Shown one piece after another: positions 34,380-45,450 of a stretch of DNA of 64,000 bases; the stretch's first letter is position 1, and the number at the start of each line of letters is the position of its first letter. A program made the translations under genes and the position numbers. The stretch comes from Lunularia cruciata. Lineage: Eukaryota; Streptophyta; Marchantiopsida; Lunulariales; Lunulariaceae. The stretch covers positions 10,728,501 through 10,792,500 of the forward strand of contig OX419761.1 in assembly GCA_948567375.1 (NCBI GenBank), in the 5' to 3' direction. The notes below the pieces were generated by a model. That model was not told where the DNA came from and did not search any database. It worked only from the letters and a program-made list of their open reading frames with translations.

Positions 34380-35434
34380 AAAATCAAGGTTGAGAAATTT
34401 GATGGACAAGATTTTATGATCAAAGACTATCTATACCAGAAGGATATGGACACTCTGCTTGAAGGTATGAAGCCGAAAGGGCAGGAGTTGATCTAGTGGT
34501 AGATGCAAAATGAAAGGTTCTTGATTGAAAAAAGCTTGGAGCAATTCATCTAGGCTTGACAGAAAAGAGGAGGTGCTACCACTCAAAAGCAAAACTGGCA
34601 AAAGAAGCTATGGACATTCTGACAAATATGTATGAGAAGCACTCTACATCAAATCAGATCTTTTTGCTTAAGAAACTGGTCAATACAGATCCATAGTAGA
34701 GCAATGTAGAGCACGGAAAAACCTTTCCATCGGTTACAAATAGTTGGAATCAGCAGGTATAGATCCGGACATGAAGCTCCAAGCTCTATTATTTCTATGT
34801 TCCCTACCAAACAGCTACTACGAGGTGGTGCAAGGGATTTCTTGCACCAGGAAAGACAATCTGGTACTTGATGTTGTTGTAAGTAGCATAAAGTACAGAG
34901 AGATGTGGAGAAGAGCTTTTGGAGGAGAAAGTCACTCTGCATCTACATCTTCTATGGCACTAGTAGTGCAAAATCATGGAAGAATTCAGGGCCAATACGT
35001 AAGCTGTAGTCGTTGCAGATCAAAGTCTAAACAGAGGACAGGAGGACAAGAGGACAAGAGCTAAGAAAGAAGTATTCAACAATGGATGTTAATATTGCCA
35101 CCAAACTGAGCATAGAAGGCATTAATATGAAACCTACTAAAGAAAACTGCAGAAGGATAGGGAAGATGCAAATATAGTTAGCAAAGAACTTCATTTAAAA
35201 GAATTGTGCTTATTTGCAGGTTTTGATTTGGATCAAAGTCTAAACAACGACAGGAGGGCAAGAGGTAAGAAAGAAGTATTCAAAATGAATGCTAATATTA
35301 CCACCAAACTGAGCAAAGAAGGCATTAATGTGAAGCCTACAAAAGAAAACTGCAGGAAGATAGGGAAGATGCAAATATAGTTAGCAAAGAACTTCATCTA
35401 AAAAAAGGAATGTTCTTTATTTGCAGGTTTTGAT
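34380..35434 (+). pseudogene. copia-1 gag, with a duplicated zinc-knuckle segment
   Basis: The start reads KVEKFDGQDFMIKDYLYQKD and then DTLLEGMKPKGQ, typical of copia gag. A further piece at 34744-35064 reads LQALLFLCSLPNSYYEVVQG. The zinc-knuckle region at about 35085-35130 reads C-stop-YC-HQTE-H, with the expected last Cys replaced by Tyr. Several stops occur. The region 35019-35438 is duplicated (separate entry). Confidence 0.75.
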
Positions 35435-35438
35435 TTGG
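35019..35438 (+). repeat. Tandem duplication of about 213 bp within gag
   Basis: ATCAAAGTCTAAACA begins at 35019 and again at 35232. Both units contain TGAGCAWAGAAGGCATTAAT and GGGAAGATGCAAATATAGTT and end with TTTGCAGGTTTTGATTTGG. The unit spans the zinc knuckle up to the junction with protease. The repeats differ by scattered substitutions, so the event is not very recent. Confidence 0.9.
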
Positions 35439-35698
35439 TTACAGACAAGTGGTTTGTAGACTCGGGAGCTTCCTCTCATTGTACGTCAAAGAAAAACTTG
35501 TTCAGTAATTATTCTAGGGGAGATTTTGTACAAGAGATGGAAAATGATCAAAGGTGTAGTGTAGTTGAAGGGAAAGCTTGTTCTACAAGAGATAAAGCAT
35601 TTCACGCAGTTGATAAAACTCTTGTCTCAACTAGCAAACTCAACAAGGAAGGTTTCTTCCTTGTTAAGTTTGCTATGGATGTGGAGAATGGAAGATAA
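35435..35698 (+). pseudogene. copia-1 aspartic protease
   Basis: The frame begins MVTDKWFVDSGASSHCTSKK. DSGASSH carries the catalytic Asp of retroviral-type proteases and is intact. The 87-residue frame ends early, before the pre-integrase region. It is part of a dead polyprotein. Confidence 0.8.
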
Positions 35699-35849
35699 CA
35701 ATTAGAGCAAGAGTAGTAGAGAAGGGAAGCATACATGTACAGTTTACCTACTCCAAAGAGACAACATTGATGATGCTATTGCAACCACAGTGGCTTTAGA
35801 AAATCTATCTACACTATTGCATTACTGACTCAAGTATCAAGGCAAAAAT

Positions 35850-36640
35850 AACATGTAAAGGAGTGACATGAAACAAACTCGTTGCCAGATTTGAAAAACA
35901 TTACGTTAGATTGCTGTTTGCAAGGCTTTGCATCTATGGAAAGAAAAAAGCAATCAACTTTAAACTGATAGGTTCACATAACAAAAGAAAGGAGCTAGAG
36001 CTAGTACACACCAATGTATAGGGTCCAGCACATGAGTTTTCATATGGAGGCAAGAGGTACTTTGTCACTTTCATTGATGATGCAATAAATATTTATGCCA
36101 TTTGCTTAAAATCATAAGTTTTAAAGATGTCCAAGGTGTGGAAAAAATTGGTCAAGAAAGAGATAGTCAATAAAATCAATGGAGGTGAGTACAAAAGTCA
36201 AGTATTTACAAAGTTTTTGAGCCAAGAAGGAATAGATGGTACAAAGATTGTTTTAAGAACACCACAAGAAAATGGTGTAGCACAAAGGATGAACGGGACA
36301 ATCTAGGAGCAAGCAAGGTATATGAGGTTACATCCAAGATTATAGCTCCATCTATAGGCTGCTACAATTGATACAACTGTATACTAATCAACAAAGGTTT
36401 TTCTAGTACACTGGATGGAAAGACTTTGAGGAAGCATGATCAGGTAAGAAGGTTAATTATTCCTTCTTAAAGGTGTTAGGTTGCATAGCATATGCTCTAA
36501 TTGACAACAAGGACTGGAAGAAGCTTGATTCTAGGTGAAAAAAGTGCATCTTCATTGGCTACAGCAATGACAAGTATAGTTAAAAACTTTAAGATTATGA
36601 GAAAAAATAATTCATTCATAGCATGAATGTGGTATTCCAA
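35850..36640 (+). pseudogene. copia-1 integrase core, catalytic residues lost
   Basis: From about 35998 a frame with stops reads LELVHTNV, stop, GPAHEFSYGGKRYFVTFIDD. It continues to INGGEYKSQVF and to TPQENGVAQRMNGTI. In working copia integrases the matching places read HTDVxGP, DNGGEY and NGVAERMN, so the three acidic catalytic positions here are Asn, Ile and Gln. Stops also occur within the domain. Confidence 0.75.
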
Positions 36641-36959
36641 AAAAGTAAGATGTACAAGGATAGTCAAAATGCAGAACAGAAGTCAATCGAACCAGCATAC
36701 TTTGATTTGGATACCAAGTCCAAGAAGAGGTCTCCAATAGTACAAACTGCACCTCAAGATCAAAACACTGGAGTCCAATGAAAAAGAAGTCCAACAGGAG
36801 GAATAGGAAGAACTCGAGGAACAAGTGGTTCCAACACCAAGGAGATCCACAAAAATGAGAAGAGCACAGGTAATATTTGATCCATCTGCTAATATAATAC
36901 TAAGTAATAGGAAGCAAAGCTAGCATATCTCTTTTAGAATGAAAGATGAGATGAACTGA

Positions 36960-37990
36960 TTGTATCAGAATAAGAAGTGGGAATTGACAAGACTACACAC
37001 TAGCAAAAAGGCATTGTCAAAAAATGGGTATACATAATCAAGACAGAGGCAAATGGTAGCATAAAACACAAATTGAGGCTTAAGGTCAAAGGCTTTTCCC
37101 AAAAGGAAGAAATTGACTACGTAGAGATTTTTGCACCGATGGTAAGGATGACATACATTAGGGTATTGTTGAACAAAGTTGTTGTAAAGAATCTTCATCT
37201 TGAACAGCTTGATATACAGACAAAGTTTGTACATGGTACAACCAAAGGAGTTTGCTGTCATAGGCAAAAATCACATGGTCTATCACTTGAAGACAAGTTT
37301 GTAATGTTAAAATAGGCTCCACAACACTGGTAGTTGAGATTTGCTAGTTTCATGCAAGAAAAAGGTTTCACTGTATATGAAGCTTATCATTACATTTATC
37401 TTCAAAAATTTGGTGATGATTACATTATATATCTTGCTTTATATGTGGATGATATGCTAGCAGCTAGTTCTAATATAAAGAAAATGATAAAAGTGAAGAA
37501 AATGTGCAGATCTGGATTTTCTATGAAAGACTTGATCAAAGAAGATATTGTGCATGAACATCATTAGGGGCATGGAGAACAAGAAGTTTGGTATCACAAG
37601 AAGACTGTGTGGAGAACCTATTGAAGAGATAAAACTTGAATAATGCTAAACCTGTATTGACTCCTTTATGGAGGCATTTCAAACTTTCCAAAGACTTATT
37701 CACTAGCACCCAAGCTGAGATGGATAAGATAGCTAAGGTTTCATAATCAATATGTAGTTGGACGTCTGATGTACTCAATGTTGAGCACAAGACCAGATAT
37801 TATGCATGGAATGGGAATTGTTAGCAGATATATGCAGAATCCAAGCAAGGAGCATGGGAATGCTATAAAGTGGATACTTAAGTATCTAGCTGGTACATCT
37901 ACTTACTCTCTTAGTTTTGAGAGGAATACTCTAGAGATACAATGCTGCTATGTAGATGTTGATCATTCAGTTGATTGAGACAGTGGAAGG
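36960..37990 (+). pseudogene. copia-1 reverse transcriptase
   Basis: Pieces include KGFSQKEEIDYVEIFAPMVR at about 37085, EQLDIQTKFVHG at about 37200 and the catalytic YVDD at 37442-37453. Later come STRPDIMHGMG and MQNPSKEHGNAIKWILKYLA at about 37780-37900. YVDD is intact, but stops and frameshifts separate the pieces. Confidence 0.85.
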
Positions 37991-38089
37991 AGCACCACTG
38001 GATACGTTTATATAATTGGAGGTACAATTGTAAGTTGGATGTTTTAACTACAGAAGATAGGGGCTCTACCAGCAACAAAAGCTGAGTAT

Positions 38090-38374
38090 GTGGTGGTCAC
38101 GGATGTTTCAAAAGAAATCTTGTGGTTACAAGATTACATGGAAGAGGTTCAAGGAAAGCAGTTATTAAGGACTCTATGGAGTGATTCTCAAAGTGCATTA
38201 CAGTTGGCAAAGAGTTTTGCTTCTTGCTCCAGTACAAAGCATATCAAAAGAAGATATCCTTTCATCAGGTCAGCACTCAAGGAGAATGAGTTGAAACTTA
38301 AGAAGATTGATGGCTTGAAGAATCTTGTGGATGTGTTTACCAAGTTAGTATATAAAAATAATAAAATTCTGTAG
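38090..38374 (+). pseudogene. copia-1 RNase H
   Basis: A 94-residue open frame with SKEILWLQDYMEEV, LWSDSQSALQLAKS and STKHIKRRYPFIR, the standard C-terminal copia RNase H. It is the best-preserved domain of the element. Confidence 0.85.
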
Positions 38375-38508
38375 TACTAGTATTGTATTGCTCCAAGGAA
38401 TTGATGAAAAAACCAAAAAAAATTGGAGAGGTACACATACATAGTCAAATAGAAGCTAGGAGTTTCCATATTTTTCTACATCTTTTACATGAGTTAGTAG
38501 GGGAGTTT

Positions 38509-38763
38509 TGTTGAGCCAAATTCCTCCTATGTGTATTATAGAGAGAGAAGGATATTTTTTATGACAGAGAAAAAGGAGTTCTTTCTTGGGTTAGTTCTCA
38601 GGTGATCCTCTTTTGTAACAACCTCTGGAGTTTAGTGGAACTCACATACAAGTGCCTCTATGTGGGGATGTAACACAAGGTGGTTGAACGTTGATAATAA
38701 ATCTTGTATCTATTCTCATGTTTATTTTTCTGTGTGATTGAATTAGCATTCTGATTCTTAACA
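38509..38763 (+). repeat. 3' LTR of copia-1, internally deleted
   Basis: Only 255 bp, from TGTTGAGCCAAATTCC to CTGATTCTTAACA. Relative to the 5' LTR it lacks about 160-190 bp. ATGTG occurs at both ends of the missing stretch in the 5' LTR and once at the join here. Confidence 0.85.
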
Positions 38764-38804
38764 AAACTTTAATCATCGTTGTATCTGAGTTTGATCTAAT
38801 ATGC

Positions 38805-39012
38805 CCAAGGAGTTCTTTCTTCTGTTAGTTCTAGAGTGATCCTCTTTTGTAAAAACCTGAGTTTAGTGGAACTCGCAAACGAGTGCCTGTGTAGGGAAAG
38901 TAATCCAAATTGGATGAACCTCAATAAAACATCTTTGAGTCCGTGGATGACTCTCAATACAAATCTTGTGTCCATTCTCATGTTACTTTGCAATGTATAA
39001 TTGAATTAGGGT
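38805..39012 (+). repeat. Truncated LTR of the copia-1 family
   Basis: AAGGAGTTCTTTCTTCTGTT, GAGTTTAGTGGAACTCGC and TATAATTGAATTAGG match the distal part of the copia-1 LTR. The DNA just after it (AAAACTTTCAATCGTTGCTG) resembles the DNA just after the copia-1 3' LTR (AAACTTTAATCATCGTTGTA), so LTR and flank were duplicated together or both are LTR-adjacent family sequence. Confidence 0.75.
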
Positions 39013-39731
39013 AAAACTTTCAATCGTTGCTGTATTTGAATTTCATCTGATGTTCTCATCTCCTCGACCATCGTAAGTGCAATGGAGATGGATGCCACAA
39101 ATTTATCTACAAGTATATAGTGGACAAATAAGAATATTCCTTCATAACTGGCGGAATGGTTAACATCTCAATCTCATTTGGGGTTAAGAGGGAATCGTTA
39201 GAACTAATTGCTTTTCTCTCCATTCACCTGTCTTCCCCTCCTTGTTATCCTATGCGTGTCGCTTTCCTCTTTCACTCACCGGTTGTGAACGACTAGACTT
39301 TGTAGTACGTCATGTACGATCATGTAATCATTCCCTTTCTCACTGGAGTAAAGTAAATGCCTTCTTCTCATACTTACTTGTGGATCACAAGTTCACTGCC
39401 TTGTGTTGAAGTGTACATGAAGTGACTGGATCGGGTTATTATAGAAATCTATGAGGGTTTGAAGCTGCCATAAGCAGGAAACATGTGAGGTAGCACTATC
39501 TGCAAAATGAATTTCCAGTCAGACACATTGTTTTCTGCCTTGGAGATTGAATAAGTGTGTTATCAACAACTTCTTTTTGGAGCTAGTATCATTAGGTTTC
39601 AATTTCAATTTTGGTAGACCATTAGCTACTCTGTGCTAGTAATAACGAAAACAAGGCAAATCTACTCCACCAATAGCGGAAACCAGGCAAATGGACGTGA
39701 CTATAGATTTCCAACCTCAGCTCTCTCGTGA
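39013..39731. other. Gene-free DNA
   Basis: No gene recognised. The word TGGCGGAATGG at about 39151 resembles a pol III A box, but no B box was found at the right distance. Confidence 0.4.
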
Positions 39732-39804
39732 TGCGCCTGCTGGGAGCCGAACCCGGTGTCTATTGCAAGGAAGGCAATTATCCTAACCATTGGACTACAA
39801 ACGC
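39732..39804 (-). tRNA. tRNA-Gly(UCC)-like gene or pseudogene
   Basis: The minus strand folds as a cloverleaf. The 7-bp acceptor stem is GCGTTTG/CAGGCGC with two G-U pairs. The D arm is GTCC..GGAT, and the anticodon stem ATTGC/GCAAT is perfect. The loop CTTCCTT gives anticodon UCC, and the T arm CCGGG TTCGGCT CCCAG has one C-A mismatch. The discriminator is A. It strongly resembles plant tRNA-Gly(UCC), but positions 37-38 are TT where the plant gene has AA, and no T-run terminator follows within 20 bp. Those points favour a decayed or retroposed copy. Confidence 0.8.
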
Positions 39805-40600
39805 CTACGGCACCACGTGGAAATGATAATTTGATTGCAACTTTCAATGATGGCTCGGGAGTTTAGGAGAGCGCGGAGACGGGAGAGGAGAGGGAGAGAT
39901 GTGAGAGGAAAGATATACATATTCTGAAGGCTCTCTATCATATAACACTTGAGTGAATAGTAGATTTTTTTTCTTTTTCAATTTTGGTTCTATTGGTACC
40001 TAGATTGAAGACTATGGAGAATTGAATAGAAAGTTTAAGTGGATTTTTAGGTTTTTTAATGGTTTAAAGTGATAAATATACGTTGAGAGTGATGTGTCAT
40101 GAATTTTTATTTCTAATCTTTTGGTTTTCATGATTGAGTTCCATAGGAACTTAGTTGAAAATTTTTGAGGTGGAAATTGAAAGTTATGAGGGTTTGGACA
40201 TATTGTATTTTCTCATGTGAGAAGGAATGTGAAGGGTTGTGGTTTTGCATGGTACGGGGAGATATGGAGAGGAACATCATGAGTTACTATTAATATTCTT
40301 GTGCTAACCATGGTTACACCTCCTCATGTTGAGCCGGCTAGAGTGACTCTGTGTGTCATCAACGCCTCACCTCACAAGGGGTAAAGAACCATTTGTGAAG
40401 GATACACAAATATGATTAGACCACTTGGAATACTCACGTGAAGCAAGCAACCACATTGATAGTAGTGAGAGTTGGGATTACCTGTGCTTTGTCTATCCCT
40501 TTGTTGACCGTTCTAGGGGTACCAATCGAGTAGTGGGAGTGCTTAACTTCTCAAGCGGGTGACATTTTGGTTATTTGAGACTACTTTTCCATGTCCACGC
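39805..40600. other. Gene-free DNA
   Basis: Purine-rich stretch at about 39868-39905 (GAGAGGAGAGGGAGAGATG). Otherwise no recognisable feature before the reverse transcriptase relic. Confidence 0.4.
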
Positions 40601-42716
40601 CTATTCCATAAGCTAGCCCATACACTCCATGATGAAGCTAGACAAGCTTTTTGCCTACCATTTGATTGTTTGGCATTTGATCCCTTGGACAATTTAGCAT
40701 GGTTCCTATTCCTCTTACTCCCTTGATGGTGTCTTTGTTATGCTAGAGGTGTACATGTAGTGCATAGAGAGGTGGCTGCTAGATTTTGTCAATTTTCAGC
40801 AAGGAATTAGGTGGCCCCACAAGAGGAGTTGTTAGGGCTGCACATCTTAGTAGACAAGTTTTGCCATAAGATACCGCATTGTCTACTTGATTACCATAAT
40901 ATAGGACATTGGGTCAGGCGTGAGAGTTTAGTAGAGCAGCACAAACGTTACACCCTTTGTCTATGGCTAGTCTTATTGGTGAAACTATCTTTTCCTATGC
41001 TCACTACATCTATGGCAAGAGATGGATTAATATTAGAGGTCTTAGAATATCAGCTTGAGCAACCTTTATATCTTGAGAGGTCACTTTTTGCACAAGCATT
41101 GTGCACTACCCCTTGCATTTCCTCATGAAGCTTGTTAGGGATGGTATATGAGCATCTTAAAGATTGCTTTTACGCAAATGATCTTTCTAGTGGTTTTATT
41201 GAGTTGTTTCAAGTGGCTATGAAAATAGCAAGAGGAGACATTCTTATGTTTATTAGTCAGGTGTTAGTCAACTTCTTGTGATGGAAAAGGACAGGTGTGC
41301 ATTAGACTGATTACTATTTGAGAGATCTTTTTATGTTTTGTAAACCACACCATTGTCCTTTAACATCATTCTCACTTTTGACAACACCTCAGTCCATATC
41401 AACTTGAAGTAGCTACAATTGGAAGATGTGAAGCTATATTTTATAGGCATTAGGGCACTCTTAGATATCCATCTGGAGTGGGTCATCCTACATGTGTATG
41501 TTGAGAATATTTTTCAGAATGCCTCACAAGCATCCATCTTTAGAGCGCTTAAGGAGGTTGTTGGATCCTTGGCGAGTCTTTCCTTTTGTGTGGTCTTTTT
41601 ATGGCTCTCTTGCTTTCCCCTACTACCAACACGGTTGTTCATAGGAAGGAGTTACCATCTTGGAGTTAGTTGTTGGTACACGTCAAGGAGATCCTTTAAG
41701 AGGAACCTTATTTTCCATAGGTCACTTTAGAGCTCTCTTATCTACTACTTTGGCCATGGTAGGTTGTGTATTTCTCTCCTTGGCATATGATACACACATC
41801 ATGGGCCCTATAGATCAGATTAGGCAAGGCTTTGACCACTTGACTATTGAGCTACATCTAGTACCCTTCAAAGTCAAGGTGTACAAGTGCAGTGCATGGT
41901 CCTCCTTGGATTGGACTAGAGGTTTACAGTCTCCTTTGATGGCGCGAGCATACATTACATTCTCTCTTAATTGACTCGTCCATTCCTCATGCTACTAGAG
42001 CATATCTTTGCTCTTGCTCTAGCAGGGGTGCATACTCTTGGGTATTAGCTCAATCATGCATTAGGGCATTCTGACTCACACTAGCTACTTTCTCTACAGC
42101 AATGAGGTTTTGCTTAGGTTTGGTCCATCCATCTGCATCTTCATTACTCATTTGTAAGTGTGGTTCTACATTAGATGTAACAATGGTCCATATGACATGA
42201 CATGGTGTCCTTTTGGAGGACAAAGATAGCTACCTATGATGCTATTAGGGACATAGTGTTTGCTATGGCTTGAGAGAGTGGATACTTGGCTTGGAGTGAG
42301 TGTTTGTATGCTTTGCAGAAGACATGTGTTTGGGTAGACTTATACTTGGTCTGAGATGATCAAGTGATAGTAGTAGATGTTTTGGTTACAAACCCTACGC
42401 GCGATACAGTTTTGGAGGGCCTGATTACTTATCCCCTTGGATGGGCAGCGAGTGCAATAGCAGCTCATAAGGTCTCCAAGTATAGAGGTAAGCAACGAGG
42501 TCACCTCTTTGTTCCTTGAGCCTTAGAGTTATATAGAGCTATGGACCCGATGTTTGACATATTTTTCAAGGCGTGCACAAGAGCTTATCATGTTAGGTGC
42601 CAGGAGGTACTACTCTCACTTTCATACTTTGTAGCATATTTTAGATAGAGTGTGTACATTGCTCCATAGAGTGCATTGCATAGTGGAATCCATAGGAGAG
42701 AAATCACACTAGGTGA
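40600..42716 (+). pseudogene. Non-LTR-type reverse transcriptase relic
   Basis: From 40631 a frame reads DEARQAFCLPFDCLAFDPLD, then VHVVHREVAARFCQF and EELLGLHILVDKFCHKIPHC, with two stops. The polymerase core follows: WVILHVYVENIFQNASQASI at about 41480 and GTRQGDPLRGTLFS, then LAYDTHIMGP, at 41675-41815. A C-terminal part (NPTRDTVLEGL, WAASAIAAHKVSKYRGKQRG) lies at 42390-42500. In active relatives the cores read HVDVxNAF and ADDTH; here both first Asp positions are Tyr, so polymerase activity is gone. A frameshift falls near 41640. The plant family is known to me only as reverse-transcriptase-like ORFs. No poly(A) tail or target duplication was identified. Confidence 0.75.
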
Positions 42717-43215
42717 TGCTTCTTCGAATGCTCCAATTGTTCATAGACAGTATGTCTTGCATAGCTTGGTTATCTTAGGCACAATAGGGTACATTTCTCA
42801 TATTGACTCTATTGTGGCTTAGCCCAATTTTACCTCTTTTGTCTTCTATGGCTTGATAGGGTCTTCTCATCCTTCATGTTTGCTACATGGTCGCCCTTTC
42901 CACTTTTTTTACTTCTTGAAAATGGTAGAGGGTACATTCAGGAATGATATGGAACTCGTTGGGGTAGCAAGACAAGATCTTATAAAACTACGCCACCATA
43001 AACTCTGATCAAATCAACTTGTGTAAAACTAGGTGAGGTTTCTTCGAGTGCTCTTGTAGTTTGTAGACCTTACAATTTGTATAGCTTTTGTATGACTATG
43101 ATATCTTAGATTCGGTAGGGTAAATTACACATATCGATGCGTATGGGGTGCTTAGCTCCATTGTACCTCTCTTGACATGGGGTCTTCCCATCCTTTGTGT
43201 TTTCTCCGCGATCGC
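42717..43215 (+). repeat. Imperfect direct repeat, period about 316 bp
   Basis: GATGCTTCTTCGAATGCTC at 42715 matches GAGGTTTCTTCGAGTGCTC at 43032. GGTACATTTCTCATATTGA matches GGTAAATTACACATATCGA, and GGCTTAGCCCAATTTTACCTC matches TGCTTAGCTCCATTGTACCTC. A related short piece (GGCTTAGCCTCACTTCACCTC with GATGGGGTCTTTCCATCCTT) lies at 60062-60125. Confidence 0.65.
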
Positions 43216-43714
43216 CTTTCTCCAGTTTTGTAAAATCATGCATTTGTATCGAAGAGTTGATAAGAAACACTCCATAAACTTTATGTGTCTGTTTATAAGA
43301 AGTACTTCCACTCATCGAGAATGCAATTCCTACTTCCTACTTTCTTCAGAGTTCTTCGCCTTCTTCTCTCTTTCTTCACAGTGGATGAGCATATGGATCT
43401 AGGTACCACAGAACCCCCAACATCCTTTCCCCCCAAAGACACTCAGGGTAATTTATGACCCCTACCACACTGCAGGACTACCAACACTTAGTACTACACT
43501 TGCGATCACAGATTGGACCTTTTTTGTGACGACTGCGGACCCGCATTGCAACTAGTGTAAATCATTTTGTTCAAGGAGTCTACATCTAATGTGGATCAGA
43601 ATATATTTCATACATCTCCACCGCGTTTCGTTAGAAACTATTCCAGATCTAGAGCCCGATCCCGACATGGGCATACGATCACTAAATTAATATGATCTTG
43701 GTGTTTGTATGAAA
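43216..43714. other. Gene-free DNA
   Basis: No gene recognised; marks the return to mixed-composition sequence before the peroxidase relics. Confidence 0.4.
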
Positions 43715-45170
43715 GCTCAGTGGATTCTGCAACCATATAGACCAACTGTCTGACTGTTGCCCATTTTAATCATAGCCATCCCAAATTCGAAGAGAAATTG
43801 AGAAACGATTCTGCATTGCTTTCAAGGCGTATTACTTGTGTAATACGCTTTTGTCATTGTGCATTGCTCATCAGTACCACATCCGACTGCAGGAACCCCT
43901 CGTTTGTCCAAAGATCCATGTACTAAGAAGCGCCGAAGGTGCCAAAGGTGCCGTTGGTGGAATCTATGGACATGAACTCAAAAGGCTTATCTTAGGAAGA
44001 CCGAGACTTGAACCAATTCGCAATGGAGGATCCATAATCAATGGGACAGTGATGTTTTCCATTCAAAGTTGTAGAGGCGGTTGGAGAAAGCTCCACAATG
44101 TAGTTGTCCGGTAGAGTGACTCCCCCTATTTAGAAGAAAACTTTCAATTGCAAGATTCAAGGAGCAACCAACTACTTCTGATAGATGAAATATGTGCTCA
44201 ATGCTCACACCAGTTAATCTCCCTCGTTGTGTATGCTTTTCCTGAGCAGTACGATGTGAAGGATGGATGATTTAAACCATCATGATCGCTAATCTTTTAG
44301 AGTTATTAAACCCAGACAAATGTCAGACGATTTGTGCAGATTGATGAAATTTCTGCCATGTGAGGATAATCATGTCTCGAGCGTCGGGCCCGACTTTAGC
44401 GAATGTCCTGACGGGCTTGGCGAAGTTGTCTCCGCGGTCTACTGCCATTCACCTCCTCGGCAATTGAAGCAAATCCATCCTTTCAGCCCACAATATTAGC
44501 GAGATCCACTCACCAACCCGTACGGATGTCATACATGTGTAGCATAAAATTGTTTATCGTTACAGATTCAATGTCAAATGCTACTTACCATTTATCCATT
44601 TCGCATAAGTTCCACGCCCTGTTTTATGATAAATTCAGGATCGTGCATGTTCACCCGGCTTTCTTCTGATAATGCTTATTGAAGATCTTCACCACGTTTC
44701 GATCTGTATAATATGTGTCCCCGTAAGTTGACTGTGGCACCAACGCAACAATATCGGTACATGATACAAAACCAGGGCATGCATATTCAAGCTCCAATTT
44801 GGTTGCATCGATCTGTTCAAATCCTTTTAAGGAACTCTTATTTAATAGAGGATCTCCCTCAGCTAAACCAGCCGCTGGTGAATTGAGCACAGATCCATCT
44901 GAACCTTGCACACCCAATGATAGGTTCCGTCATTAGGTCCTGCTAATTCCAGAATTTCACTCGTAGATTACTGATGACCTGAGCAGCTCCCATCTTATAT
45001 CGCTCAAAGTAATGTAAACTGTGGATTTTTCTGACGTTAATATTCGTCCCCGTGACGAATACACAATACGGGAACGTTTGCTAGTTAGGTTTGGCATGTA
45101 CACAATTTCTGACCAGTACATACCCGAGCATGCAGTCATATTATCCGGAAGTCAAGTTAAAGATCGGGCT
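43715..45170 (-). pseudogene. Class III peroxidase pseudogene, copy B
   Basis: Four exon-like pieces lie on the minus strand. At 44910-44740 is GSDGSVLNSPAAGLAEGDPL followed by SLKGFEQID and LELEYACPGFVSCTDIVALV, a clear peroxidase exon. At about 44520-44375 are pieces matching GRKDG and EEVNGS, with FAKPVRTFAKVGPDARD. At 44000-43860 is IDSTNGTFGTFGAS, then TNEGFLQSDVVLMSN, and the end at about 43740 reads MIKMGN-like then YGC. A weak upstream piece at 45170-44935 contains MGAAQVI. An AT to stop change and several frameshifts break it. A palindrome GCGTATTAC TTGT GTAATACGC lies in the last exon (43829-43850). Copies A and B align over long stretches of DNA, so they are recent duplicates. Confidence 0.8.
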
Positions 45171-45450
45171 CCTGACTTCTATCATGGTAAATGTCAATAG
45201 TATACGACCACCTAATCTTTAAAACAAAGATTTTAATACCTCCAGTCTCGCCACCAATTCCCAAGTTCAGGATCTTCGAAACCTTCACAAGTTCGTGAGA
45301 CCCAATGTAGACCACAAAACAAATCTACAACCAGTTAGTAAGTCATCCAGACGACATGCACAGATTTGACATAAGTGTAAGGTCGAGATCGGACCTCCAA
45401 GATATAGCCTTGTCCACTTTCTGTTATGCACATTCTAGCTCCCCGCTGTC

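Larger units (their letters stand above)
33838..38763 (+). mobile_element. Complete but dead Ty1/copia retrotransposon (copia-1)
   Basis: LTRs begin TGTTGAG and end TTCTTAAYA-like. The element is flanked by the perfect 5-bp target duplication AAACT at 33833-33837 and 38764-38768. The order gag, protease, integrase, reverse transcriptase, RNase H is the copia order. Every domain has stops or frameshifts. A purine-rich tract (GTTAGTAGGGGAGTTT) precedes the 3' LTR. No convincing primer-binding site was seen after 34284. A second, truncated relative lies at 47852-57086. Confidence 0.9.

Noticed and set aside
39145-39215. A-box-like TGGCGGAATGG suggesting a tRNA or SINE head
   Set aside because: No B box (GGTTCGANNCC) at the proper distance and no cloverleaf could be drawn.
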